64,000 nucleotides of DNA from Candidatus Sulfuritelmatomonas gaucii. GTDB taxonomy: Bacteria > Acidobacteriota > Terriglobia > Terriglobales > Acidobacteriaceae. The stretch lies in NCBI GenBank assembly GCA_900290245.1, contig OKRB01000130.1, positions 92,800 through 156,799 of the forward strand, read 5' to 3'. The stretch's first letter is position 1. Every line of letters begins with the position of its first letter. A program made the position numbers and the translations under genes. The notes under the pieces are model-generated. The model was given only the letters and a program-made list of their open reading frames with translations, did no database searches and was not told the DNA's origin. Below, one piece after another: positions 8,068-16,196 of this stretch.

Positions 8068-8247
8068 TGTTTCTTGTTCCTCCAAAGCACATAAGTGTAC
8101 GTAGAATCGCAACAGCGCGCATTTGTGGAAACACGCGTTCCTGTGGAAACGCTCGTTGCATGCTGAACTGGAAGGGGTTCTTAGTGGCTCAGCAGTGGAG
8201 TTTTCCAAAGGCAATCTGCTGAGGCCGATCACCGCAGCGAAGAAGGC

Positions 8248-8275
8248 TGATCACTGACCACTGACCACTGACCCC
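8248..8275. repeat. TGACCAC heptanucleotide tandem repeat
   Basis: Four tandem 7-bp units (TGATCAC TGACCAC TGACCAC TGACCCC) between two minus-strand genes. The same unit recurs at 21056-21083 and 47698-47737. Confidence 0.8.
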
Positions 8276-8280
8276 TGCTT

Positions 8281-8532
8281 TTACAGCGCAATCATCGGCC
8301 CTGGCAGGCGCGTCTTTGCGCGATCGAGAAACAGCCGCATGCGCAGCGCTTCGGCCCGTTGCGCAGCCACCAGGCGCATCTGCCGCCGGATGTGGTCTAC
8401 GTCGTCCAATCGATCCAGTTGCGCTTCGTCGGAATCGGCATCGTGTTCCAGGCGCGCAATGCGCTGCTCGACGGTTTGACGGAACCGCGGGCTGATCTCA
8501 AAGCCTTCCTGGGCGGCGCATTGAATGGCCAT
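8281..8532 (-). CDS. Hypothetical helical protein, 83 aa
   Basis: A small, charged, probably all-helical protein. Residues about 18-70 are rich in Glu, Asp, Arg and Gln with a heptad-like spacing, consistent with a coiled coil. There is no signal peptide or membrane segment and I do not recognise a family. The start is ATG at 8532 (MAIQCAAQEGF), chosen because GGAGG sits eight bases upstream; the frame extends further but without a ribosome site. Function unknown; the call rests on the good start signal and plausible composition. Confidence 0.5.
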   Translation of the reverse strand: MAIQCAAQEGFEISPRFRQTVEQRIARLEHDADSDEAQLDRLDDVDHIRRQMRLVAAQRAEALRMRLFLDRAKTRLPGPMIAL

Positions 8533-8783
8533 GGCGAGTACCTCCAAGCGGAATTCACCGAAGCTGAAGAATTTCTTGCTCACAGCCTCAAGTTTTTTCC
8601 GTTGGTGCCGATACTAACGAAACACAGTTCTCCGCGCCAGATTACGGCGTCGCGCACCTTCAGTAACCTGTTGTCTGAATTCCGTACAGTGCCCGGCAAA
8701 CGAGACGGCGTTCAGTTGCGTCGTTTTCCAACGATCACAGGTCGCGGTGATCGCACTAACCAGGCCGCGGGCAGTGAGCTCCC

Positions 8784-9794
8784 TCAGTCCTTCGCCACGA
8801 TTCCCAATTGCATCTGCATGCCGCCCTCGAGCTGAATATCCCTTTTGGCAGAGGAAACGAACAACCCCGACGCGGAGCTGCTTCCCGAAAGCATTACGCC
8901 CGGAATCCCCGTTGGACGAGGCACGGCCCGAGCCGCGGCAGCCCCGTGAGCATCGTTGGCCAGGCCCGCGTCGCCATGTCCCGCGGTCGCGACTGTGGCG
9001 TTCTCCGTCGCGCCAAGATCGGCTCCTGTGCGGTCGCCGATCGATGAAGCCGCCGCACCCGTGCGATCCGCCACGCCGCCGACATCTCCCACACCAGCTC
9101 CGGCCACGCCGCCAGCCATGCTGCCCGCTCCCATCCCCGCTCCATTGACGGCCCCGTCGGCGCCGCCAACCATGCCGCCGCCTCCGCGTCCGCCACCCAT
9201 TCCTTGGCCGCCGCCCATTCCCTGGCCGCCGCCCATCATTCCGCCACCACCCATCGGCGCGCCCATTCCACCGCCACCGTCCATTGAATTCATCGCCATC
9301 GCGCTTGCAGGGAAGGTCATTCCGCGGATCAATGTGTAAATCGCCACGCTTTGCCCGCCCTTCAACTCCACGCGATCAAACGCGATTCCCAACAGCGCTG
9401 CGCCATGCTCCTTGCTGTATGCCTGCACCTGGGTGAGATGGCCGATCAGGCGCGAGCCTTTCGGAATGATCGTTCCATCGGAGGTCTGGATCTTCTGAAT
9501 CGTCTTCAGAACCACCTGCTCGCCGGGCTTGGCCGTCTTCGAGTCGAGCTTCCCGTCCAATTCGCCCGTAATCGAACTCATCTCCCATGCATGTGACCAC
9601 GACTGATCTCCAAAGCCTCCAGCAGTCGCCGCGTAGGTTGCCTTTTCTGAAGCGCTCCCAGAATCGTCAGCCTGCACGCCCGCAGCCCCAGCATTCGCTG
9701 AAGCGCCAGCCTCTTGCGCCAGCAGAGGAATGCTTGTGACCAGGGCGGCTGCCACCCCGACAATGATGGCGATTTTCATTCCGATATCTTTCAT
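8784..9794 (-). CDS. Secreted hypothetical protein with Gly/Met-rich linker, 336 aa
   Basis: A signal peptide (hydrophobic stretch IAIIVGVAAALVTSIPLLA, cut near AQEAG) exports this protein. A conserved core at about residues 65-160 contains KPGEQVVLKT, TIIPKGSRLIGHLT and DRVELKGGQSVAIYT. It is followed by a strongly low-complexity stretch of Gly and Met (repeats of MGGGQG type) and an Ala/Gly-rich region. A C-terminal element (SGLFVSSAKRDI and MQLGIVAKD) closes it. The core and C-terminal element are shared with the protein at 60093-60749, so these are paralogues of one family with different linkers. Function unknown. The ATG at 9794 fits the signal peptide; a second ATG lies five codons in. 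Confidence 0.7.
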   Translation of the reverse strand: MKDIGMKIAIIVGVAAALVTSIPLLAQEAGASANAGAAGVQADDSGSASEKATYAATAGGFGDQSWSHAWEMSSITGELDGKLDSKTAKPGEQVVLKTIQKIQTSDGTIIPKGSRLIGHLTQVQAYSKEHGAALLGIAFDRVELKGGQSVAIYTLIRGMTFPASAMAMNSMDGGGGMGAPMGGGGMMGGGQGMGGGQGMGGGRGGGGMVGGADGAVNGAGMGAGSMAGGVAGAGVGDVGGVADRTGAAASSIGDRTGADLGATENATVATAGHGDAGLANDAHGAAAARAVPRPTGIPGVMLSGSSSASGLFVSSAKRDIQLEGGMQMQLGIVAKD

Positions 9795-10156
9795 TTGCGC
9801 CAATGATCTCCTTCCGCAGACTGCTTGCAGGCGCCAATGAAGAATCCGGCGCGATGGTATAACCCGTCTGATGCCGAAAGAATGGCAAATGAAGAACCAA
9901 AACCCTGTCACGAGAGCTGCCAGGACGGCGCTCCGTCTATAGAGATCGCTGAAATCAGGCCAGTTACTCTTGGTCCAAAACCAAAGTCACAACCTGATGC
10001 ATTTCCCCCGTCGAAACGAGTTTAACGCGGTCTCGTGTAGATTTTCTTACCGCGAACGTGAATTTTTTACTCGAAGATCAAACCGTGAATAGAAAGGATT
10101 CCGGAAGGACGCCGGAACAGAAAAGGAACAGCAAATCCGAAGTGATCAACGGGTCG
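9795..10156. other. Intergenic region, no gene seen
   Basis: About 360 bases between two minus-strand genes. It should contain the promoter of the Gly/Met-rich protein gene. I see no strong promoter pair, terminator or small gene; one short plus-strand frame here lacks a ribosome site and has no recognisable composition. Confidence 0.5.
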
Positions 10157-11218
10157 CTACCTTCCGGGCGCCGGAGCGTAGTAGCCCTTGCGCACCTGCA
10201 CCTTCAGGTTCTCTCCCTGGTCGCCCTTGCACTCAACCCCGATGTGCCGGAATGAGCCGTCGTCCTTCAGGTTGCTGGGAATATAGCTCGCAAGATATTG
10301 CGTTCGCAGCTCGTCCTGGATTTGCTGAAACGCCGCTTCGAGCTTCTTGCCGTTGTTGCCCACATCGATCACGCGGCCGCCCGTCTCATCTGATATCCGT
10401 TTTGCCGCGGAGTAACCGAAATAGCCCTCGCCCTGGTCCCAGTACATCTCCCGGTCGGCGATCAGGATGACATAAACGATGACATTGTTCTTTTGTGCCT
10501 CGGCAATTGCTTCACCGATCTTGGTTCGGCTGCCCTCATCCTGGCCATCGGTCAGGATGATGAGCGCCTTGCGGCCCGTCTCCTGGTTCAGCTTTTCCCT
10601 GGCTGCGAGATCAATCGCGTCGTAGAGCAGCGTGCCTTTTGGATCGCCGATGGTCGGAATCGTTCCCCCACCGAGCCCCGGAATGCCCGTGCCATTGCCG
10701 CCTGCCGTGTTGATCTCCGCCTTGTCCATGGCTCGCGCCAGCAGATGCGGGCTGTTGGTGAAATCCTGCAGCAGGTCCACGTTCACGTCGAATGAAACCA
10801 GGAAAGCTTCATCCTTCGAACGAAGCACGTGTTCGAGGAACTGGCTGCCGGCCTGCTGTTCCAGGGGCAGCACGCGCTGCTGGCTGCCCGACGTATCAAG
10901 CAGAATTCCCAGCGTAAGCGGCTGATCGGTCTCCGCCGTAAAGCTCTTCAGCGTCTGCGGCACCTTGTCTTCAAGAAACGTGCATTCGTTCTTGGTCAAA
11001 TGCGGAATGAGGTTGCCGTTCTTGTCCTTGACGGTAAAGAACAGGTCCACCAGGCTCACGGTCTGCTTGAAAGTGGCCATGGGCGTCTCATCGGGCGGTG
11101 CGGCGGGAGCGGTGCTCACCGGCGGCGCGTCGGGCGAAGGCGCAAGCTGAGCCCACGCTGCCGGTGCGAACACCGAAAGCCCAAGCAGAAGCGCGGCTGT
11201 TCCGATTCGGAGAAGCAT
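10157..11218 (-). CDS. VWFA-related secreted protein, MIDAS intact
   Basis: A 353-residue exported protein of the acidobacterial VWFA-related type. After a signal peptide (AWAQ near residue 24) and a Pro/Ala linker with SPDAPP, a beta-rich entry (VSLVDLFFTVKDKNGNLI) precedes a von Willebrand factor A domain. The metal-ion site is intact: DTSGSQ near residues 108-113, the TLLYDAID region and the ILTDGQDEGS segment. VWFA domains bind metal-dependent protein ligands; the partner is unknown. A second member with a degenerate site is encoded divergently at 11597. It ends in GYYAPAPGR, similar to its neighbour's end (GYYPSAQDYK). Confidence 0.85.
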   Translation of the reverse strand: MLLRIGTAALLLGLSVFAPAAWAQLAPSPDAPPVSTAPAAPPDETPMATFKQTVSLVDLFFTVKDKNGNLIPHLTKNECTFLEDKVPQTLKSFTAETDQPLTLGILLDTSGSQQRVLPLEQQAGSQFLEHVLRSKDEAFLVSFDVNVDLLQDFTNSPHLLARAMDKAEINTAGGNGTGIPGLGGGTIPTIGDPKGTLLYDAIDLAAREKLNQETGRKALIILTDGQDEGSRTKIGEAIAEAQKNNVIVYVILIADREMYWDQGEGYFGYSAAKRISDETGGRVIDVGNNGKKLEAAFQQIQDELRTQYLASYIPSNLKDDGSFRHIGVECKGDQGENLKVQVRKGYYAPAPGR

Positions 11219-11596
11219 TCTGGCGAGTTAGACGAAAACCCAACCCCTTAGAGAGCATAACCCGATTCTGATCTCAGCGGCAGGTAACCTCTGCGCAGGT
11301 CCGTTCAGCCCTGTCCAGCACGCCAACAAATAGCTAATGGCGGCAAACGGGTAGCGCTGACCTCCAGGCACGCACACTGCTGCAGGCGGCGCGACCAGGC
11401 ACGACGGGGCCACTCCTCCGGCCTCTCATTATAAATAAGATCAAATCAGTGCGGGCTTCAGCCCCGCCAGATGGATTCGACCAAACGAACCCGTTCCGGG
11501 CAACCTACGAGCCTCTGGTGCGTCTGATACTCTGTCAGGTGTGGCCTAAATGCGCAGTTGCACGTGCAGATTGCCATCAGGGGGAATGAAATCGCT
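11219..11596. other. Divergent intergenic region between the two VWFA genes
   Basis: This 378-base region separates two divergently transcribed VWFA-related genes and must hold both promoters. It includes an AT-rich patch near 11430-11446 and a small hairpin at 11451-11467 (GCGGGC, TTCA loop, GCCCCGC) that resembles the hairpin repeat at 27378-27397. No coding content is apparent. Confidence 0.55.
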
Positions 11597-12916
11597 GTGA
11601 AAGGACGAAGGGCCATTGCGCTGGCAGCGCTTATAAGCGCGGGGCTCCTTTTGGGCTCAAGCGTTCAGGGACAGAAGCAACAGTCGGTGCCCGACGCGCC
11701 CACGCCGCAACCGCCGCCCTCGTTCGGAGGAGCGGGGCCGATCACGCCGGGAATTGGCGCCTCAGAAACTCCTTCAGGACCCAACTCATCCTCCGCCACG
11801 GGCGAACCGCAACCACAGCCTGAGCAACCTGAGCAGCCCCCCGCGCCCTCGAGCGCGCCGCCCGCCGACCAGCCGAAAGTCGATGTTCAAGCGACTCCTC
11901 CCGAACAGGGCAGCACCGCGATGGCCAATTTCATCGTCAACGTCAACTTCGTTCAGGTTCCGGTCACGGTCAAAGACACCAAGGGAAATCTGATCTCAGG
12001 GCTCACCTGGCGCGACTTTACCGTCTACGAAAACAACACCCGCGAACCGTTGCGTGTATTCAGCGTTGATCCGCAGCCACTCTCCATTGCATTTGTCATC
12101 GACCAGACCCTTCCTTCAAACATCATGGCCAGCGTGAACCAATCCATGGGTGCGATCCAGGGTGCGCTCGCTCCTTATGACGAGGCTGCGGTCTTTACCT
12201 ACACCAACGGCGCCAGGGAATGGACCAGCTTTACCGGAGCGCAGAGCGCGCGCCTGCCCGCGGTCTTATCGCTGGCTGAGAATGTGGGCACCAACCCCCA
12301 GGTGCCGATCAACAGTGGCCCGCTTGCGGGCTGCGGCATCTATCAAAACGGCAATTGCGTCGATCCTGTTTTGCAGCCGGGCAAGTCCGCCGGCGACAGC
12401 ACCTTCATCACCATCCCCAAGGAGATCCACACCCTCAACGACGCAATTCTCCAGGCGGCCAAGGAACTTTCGACTCGCCCCAAAGATCGGCGGCGCATCA
12501 TCTACGTGATCTCAGACGGCAAGGAGTACGGCAGCAAGGCCACGTGGAAAGAGGTCGTGAAATACCTCGAAACCAACAAGATTGCCGTCTATGCCACGCT
12601 GGTGGGCGACTCGCAATACCCGGGCGAGGGCTGGCTCGACCGCTTCCATTTGCCTTTCACCATGTACGACAACATCCTGTACAAATACGTTCAGGCCACC
12701 GGCGGCGATATGTACGCCGAGGGCAGCATTAACAATATTGAAGCAAGCTACGCAAAGCTCGCCAAAGAAGCCCGCAACCAGTACACGCTGGGCTATATGA
12801 GCCACGAGTCCATTTACGACAGCAAGTTCCGCTCCATCGACGTGCGTGTCGACCGGCCGAATGTGATCGTCACCGCCAAGCTCGGCTACTACCCCTCTGC
12901 CCAGGACTACAAGTAG
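11597..12916 (+). CDS. VWFA-related secreted protein, degenerate MIDAS
   Basis: A 439-residue exported protein of the same acidobacterial VWFA-related family as the gene at 10157. The start is GTG at 11597 (MKGRRAIALAAL), directly before a signal peptide; an earlier in-frame TTG is possible. A Pro-rich linker begins with QSVPDAPTPQPP. The domain entry VNFVQVPVTVKDTKGNLIS is conserved, but where the metal-binding DxSxS should be, the sequence reads FVIDQTLPSNIM, so metal-dependent adhesion may be lost. The later IIYVISDGKEYG element is kept. It has inserts relative to its neighbour (residues about 205-270). Partner and role unknown. Confidence 0.82.
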   Translation: MKGRRAIALAALISAGLLLGSSVQGQKQQSVPDAPTPQPPPSFGGAGPITPGIGASETPSGPNSSSATGEPQPQPEQPEQPPAPSSAPPADQPKVDVQATPPEQGSTAMANFIVNVNFVQVPVTVKDTKGNLISGLTWRDFTVYENNTREPLRVFSVDPQPLSIAFVIDQTLPSNIMASVNQSMGAIQGALAPYDEAAVFTYTNGAREWTSFTGAQSARLPAVLSLAENVGTNPQVPINSGPLAGCGIYQNGNCVDPVLQPGKSAGDSTFITIPKEIHTLNDAILQAAKELSTRPKDRRRIIYVISDGKEYGSKATWKEVVKYLETNKIAVYATLVGDSQYPGEGWLDRFHLPFTMYDNILYKYVQATGGDMYAEGSINNIEASYAKLAKEARNQYTLGYMSHESIYDSKFRSIDVRVDRPNVIVTAKLGYYPSAQDYK

Positions 12917-12952
12917 AAGCTTTTCTGCTGACGAGTAGCGCCGGCGAAACAG

Positions 12953-13006
12953 GTAGCGCCGGCCTCCTGGCCGGCTGTCGTGCGGGTCTCCAGACCCGCG
13001 CATCTT
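12953..13006. repeat. Double-hairpin dispersed repeat
   Basis: GTAGC is followed by GCCGGCC-TCCT-GGCCGGC (12958-12975) and then GCGGGTC-TCCA-GACCCGC (12982-12999): two perfect 7-bp hairpins with 4-base loops. A diverged copy with the same lead-in lies at 42052-42103, and a related single hairpin at 56345-56389. Confidence 0.8.
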
Positions 13007-13084
13007 CGCTGCAAACGCCCGCTATGCAAAGCTGATCGCCCACGGATGGCTGAGTCGCCCGATGAACCCCATTTCGAAGTCTTG

Positions 13085-13122
13085 TGCAAAACACAAAAGG
13101 CCTGTGTGCTGGCACAGACCTT
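13085..13122 (-). terminator. Terminator downstream of tatA
   Basis: On the minus strand AAGGTCTGTG pairs with CACAGGCCTT (one G-U pair, 6-base loop) and is followed by TTGTGTTTT. It lies about 70 bases beyond the tatA stop. Confidence 0.7.
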
Positions 13123-13193
13123 CTCGGTGTCGCTCAAACTTTGTTCGGCTTCGCGCCCCAAACCGGCTTGAAGCGGTTGCTGCCGCCTGGCGC

Positions 13194-13433
13194 TTAGCCC
13201 TGCTTCGGCTCGACCGGCGCGTTCGACGCAGGCGGCGGAGCCGGTGCTGCATTCTGCTGCTGAGCCGGCGGCGCTGTCGGGGTGGGATCAGTAATCCCCC
13301 GGATTCCCTCCCGGAAACCCTTCAATCCCTCGCCTAATCCCTTACCCAGCTCCGGCAACCGCTTGGCGCCAAACAGAAGAAACGCAACTACCGCCAGCAC
13401 GATCAGGTGCCAAGGCTGAAGTAGATCGCCCAT
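13194..13433 (-). CDS. tatA: Twin-arginine translocase subunit TatA/TatE family
   Basis: A 79-residue TatA-type protein, the pore-forming component that lets folded, twin-arginine-tagged proteins cross the inner membrane. The N-terminal membrane helix (QPWHLIVLAVVAFLLFG) ends in the conserved Phe-Gly hinge. It is followed by the amphipathic helix (AKRLPELGKGLGEGLKGF) and a Pro/Ala/Gln-rich tail. The ATG at 13433 has GGAGG upstream. tatB and tatC are not adjacent. The window contains likely Tat clients: the GH28 pectinase and the two proteins at 62496 and 63455. A truncated TatA-like gene lies 163 bases upstream. Confidence 0.92.
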   Translation of the reverse strand: MGDLLQPWHLIVLAVVAFLLFGAKRLPELGKGLGEGLKGFREGIRGITDPTPTAPPAQQQNAAPAPPPASNAPVEPKQG

Positions 13434-13596
13434 CAGAAATTCCTCCGCGCGCTTTGCCTTGATTGGCGCGCATCCTATGGTGTCTATTGTCGCACAAATC
13501 GGATTCGGGTGTCTGATCAGGCCCCGAAAGTGCCACATGCAGAGCCTTTAACGGGCGGCCTTGGACCGGCGCGGAAAGTCATGGTTATGAGAAACT

Positions 13597-13731
13597 TCAG
13601 GATTCTGTCCATGGCGGGCCGGTCCGCGGTCCAGGGGGTAGCAGTCCGATGACCCCGAACACTGCAAACGCCACCACGCCCAGCAAAACCAGGTGCCACG
13701 GCTGAATTAAAAACAGGAACAGATGTTCCAT
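13597..13731 (-). CDS. Truncated TatA-like membrane mini-protein, 44 aa
   Basis: A 44-codon frame whose first 26 residues match the membrane helix of the neighbouring tatA product: IQPWHLVLLGVVAFAVFG here against LQPWHLIVLAVVAFLLFG there. After the Phe-Gly hinge the amphipathic helix is missing; the protein ends in a short Pro-rich tail (LLPPGPRTGPPWTES). The start ATG has GGAG upstream (GGAGTGATCA). It is either a decayed tatA duplicate or a deliberately short membrane peptide that could interact with Tat complexes. The good start signal and intact helix favour expression, but this is unproven. Confidence 0.6.
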   Translation of the reverse strand: MEHLFLFLIQPWHLVLLGVVAFAVFGVIGLLPPGPRTGPPWTES

Positions 13732-13876
13732 TGATCACTCCCAGCGCGCACCAAATTGCCTCGTGCGTTTCCTCAACTCTCCATCGTTACACACCCCCCT
13801 GCAATCTGATCAGCTCTCCAGCAATGCCACCTGCAAGGCCAATTGTGGCAGACTGAAAGCAGAGGTGGAGGTCCCA

Positions 13877-14374
13877 ATGAAGCCATTAAAGCTGTTCGCG
13901 ATCGCAGGCTTGCTGGCGCTGGCCGTGGCCGCCGCTTACTCCGCCGATCGTGCCATCTATCCCGACCCCGCACAGGCCAAAGCCGACTTGGCCACCGCCC
14001 TCAAAACCGCCGCTGCCACCCATCGCCACGTTCTGCTCGATTTTGGCGGCAACTGGTGCGGTGACTGCCAGGTGCTGGATATTTACTTCCACGACGCCCG
14101 CAACAAGCCGCTCCTCGATTCGAATTTTGTGCTCGTGCACATCAACGTCGGCTATATGGACGCCAACCTCGATCTCGCTCAAAAGTACGAAGTGCCGCTC
14201 AAGCGCGGCGTTCCAGCGCTCGCCGTTCTCAGTGAACATGGCGCGTTGCTTTACAGCCAGAAGAACGGAGAGTTTGAAGCCATGCGCAGCATGCAGGCGT
14301 CCTCAGTCACAGAATTCCTGGTGAAATGGAGACCGGCGCGTGCCGGCTGCTCCGCCGTGATGGTCAACTGCTGA
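13877..14374 (+). CDS. Exported thioredoxin-family protein
   Basis: A 165-residue protein with a signal peptide (LKLFAIAGLLALAVAAAYSA) and a thioredoxin-like domain. The redox motif is WCGDC (near residue 60) in the context HVLLDFGGNWCGDCQVLD, typical of the thioredoxin_7/DsbD-gamma-like group. A cis-Pro region is seen at KRGVPALAVL. It probably works as a periplasmic thiol reductase or oxidase, for instance in cytochrome maturation or disulfide repair, which is inference. GGAGG stands five bases before the ATG. It is divergent from the TatA-like gene and forms a single-gene unit. Confidence 0.85.
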   Translation: MKPLKLFAIAGLLALAVAAAYSADRAIYPDPAQAKADLATALKTAAATHRHVLLDFGGNWCGDCQVLDIYFHDARNKPLLDSNFVLVHINVGYMDANLDLAQKYEVPLKRGVPALAVLSEHGALLYSQKNGEFEAMRSMQASSVTEFLVKWRPARAGCSAVMVNC

Positions 14375-14455
14375 TTGCCCGACATCTGTGGCCTTTAAAC
14401 TGCTCCTGATCCCCGTTTTTTGATGCGTATACGGGAAAACGCTAAGGGTGAGCTC

Positions 14456-15035
14456 ATGCACTCAGGAGACAGTAGATCGCGGAAGAAAGCGGATCCCTCC
14501 ATCACCACGCTTTCAAGCCGCGAAGTCTACCGCAACCACTGGATGCGCGTGCGCGAAGACGAAATCCTGCGCTCCAACGGCGAAAAGGGAATCTATGGCG
14601 TGATTGAGAAACACGACGGCGCCATCATTCTTCCCATCCAGGACGACCGCATCTGGCTCGTCGAGCAATTCCGCTACCACCATCCAGGAGCGCACCCTTG
14701 AGCTGCCCCAGGGCGCATGGGAGCGTGCCATCGATAACCCCGAAGAGCTGGCGCGCGGCGAACTCAAAGAAGAAACCGGCCTTGTCGCCGAGCAGATGGT
14801 CTACCTCGGATTCAACTGGATCGCGTTCGGCTTCACGCGCCAGCGCCTTCACGTCTTCCTCGCTACGGGTCTCCAAATGTCCGAAAACAAACCCGACCCC
14901 GAAGAACACGACATCGTCACGCATTGCGTTCCAATTGCCGAGTTCGAGCAGAAGATGCTTGAGGGAACTATCAGGGATGGCTGCACGCTGTCGGCTTGGG
15001 GCCTCTATCTCCTCTGGAAGGCGCGTCACTCGTAA
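14456..15035 (+). pseudogene. Nudix hydrolase gene with a single-base frameshift
   Basis: The first part (14456 to about 14677) encodes the N-terminal region of an ADP-ribose-pyrophosphatase-like Nudix enzyme, ending ...IWLVEQFRY. The homologous continuation, TIQERTLELPQGAWE and the Nudix box ending GELKEETGL, lies in the next frame up to 15035. Removing one C from TACCACC (14675-14681) joins them as FRY-TIQERTLELPQG, exactly the family spacing. As written, the protein stops at 14701. The Nudix box has Gly where the Arg of REx2EE is usual. This is either a recent inactivating insertion or a sequencing/assembly error; both halves are otherwise well preserved. The start has AAGGGTGAG upstream. 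Confidence 0.8.
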
Positions 15036-15242
15036 TCCTTTGGCCTTCCCGCAATTCTGGTGACCCCTACCGCCAAGTGACCCGCGTCACAAACGGGCAC
15101 CCCTAATTCCTGAATAATCAATGCTGCAAGCTGCGCCAATCGGCCCGCTGGCCGCGCGAACATGCCCCGTTCACGCTGCCCAAGGCGGGTTCCGCTCGCG
15201 CTCGGCGGCCGCGGATCGAACAGGAGGACGAGTCTCCAGCAT

Positions 15243-16196
15243 ATGTTCAGGATCGTAGAAGCTCGCACCGTCGGCCTCAACATCCGGCAACTCACCGTTC
15301 AGGCGCCGCGCATCGCCCGCAAGCAACGGCCGGGTCAGTTCATCATCCTGCGCGTGCATGCAATGGGTGAGCGCATTCCGCTCACCATCAAGAGCGCCGA
15401 TCCCGCGGCCGGAACCATCACCATCGTCGTTCAGGCCGTCGGCAAAACCACCTCTCTGCTCAATTGTCTTGAAACTGGCGATTCCATTCTCGACGTTGTC
15501 GGCCCCCTTGGCCATCCCTCCGAGATAAAAAATTATGGAACAGCCTTGATTGTGGCCGGCAGCGTGGGCACAGCCATGGCGCTGCCCACGGCGAAGGCGC
15601 TCAAAGACGCCGGCAATCATGTGATCTTCATTGAAGGCGCGCGCAGCAAAGACATGGTGATCTTTGAGGATGAAGTGCGCGCCGCGAGCCACGAGGCATA
15701 CATTCTCACCGACGACGGCAGCTATGGCGAGCAGGGCCTTGTGACCAAAAAACTGAGCGACCTCGTCGATAACGGCCCTGGGGCCGGGCGCAAGATCGAC
15801 TTCGTTCTCGCCGTCGGTCCCGTTCCCATGATGCGTGCGGTAGCGCACGTCACCGCGCCCCTCGGCATCAAGACCATGGTCAGCCTCAACTCCATCATGG
15901 TCGACGGCACAGGCATGTGCGGCGGTTGCCGCGTGCTTCTCGGCAACCAGAGTAAATTTGCCTGCGTCGACGGGCCGGAGTTCGACGCGTCACAAGTGAA
16001 TTTTGAAGTGTTGATGCAGCGGAACGCCATGTACCGCGGCCAGGAGTGCCAGTCGCTGAAGGCCTTCGAGGAACACAAGCAAGAGCAGTTGACCCATCAG
16101 CGTGCATCACTCGCCCACAAGGAAAAGCAGACGGCGCCCCAGCGCGCGCAGCTCGATGCGGTCCGCACCACGAGCGAGGAGAAGCATAATGCCTGA
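15243..16196 (+). CDS. Ferredoxin-NADP+ oxidoreductase small subunit, NfnA/SudB-like
   Basis: A 317-residue FAD/NAD(P)-binding subunit. The N-terminal half is a ferredoxin-reductase FAD domain (PGQFIILRV, RIPLTIKSAD). A nucleotide-binding domain follows (ALIVAGSVGTAMALP, VLAVGPVPMMRAV), and then a C-terminal 2Fe-2S site with DGTGMCGGCRV and FACVDGPEFD supplying one Asp and three Cys. This matches the small subunit of NfnAB or sulfide dehydrogenase (SudB). Its stop overlaps the start of the large subunit gene by eight bases, showing translational coupling. An unusual Gln/Lys-rich tail of about 40 residues follows the Fe-S domain. The start is ATG at 15243. Confidence 0.88.
   Translation: MFRIVEARTVGLNIRQLTVQAPRIARKQRPGQFIILRVHAMGERIPLTIKSADPAAGTITIVVQAVGKTTSLLNCLETGDSILDVVGPLGHPSEIKNYGTALIVAGSVGTAMALPTAKALKDAGNHVIFIEGARSKDMVIFEDEVRAASHEAYILTDDGSYGEQGLVTKKLSDLVDNGPGAGRKIDFVLAVGPVPMMRAVAHVTAPLGIKTMVSLNSIMVDGTGMCGGCRVLLGNQSKFACVDGPEFDASQVNFEVLMQRNAMYRGQECQSLKAFEEHKQEQLTHQRASLAHKEKQTAPQRAQLDAVRTTSEEKHNA

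Noticed and set aside
9825..10025. Possible 66-codon plus-strand gene
   Set aside because: No ribosome site, no recognisable composition, and it lies in a region expected to hold a minus-strand promoter.
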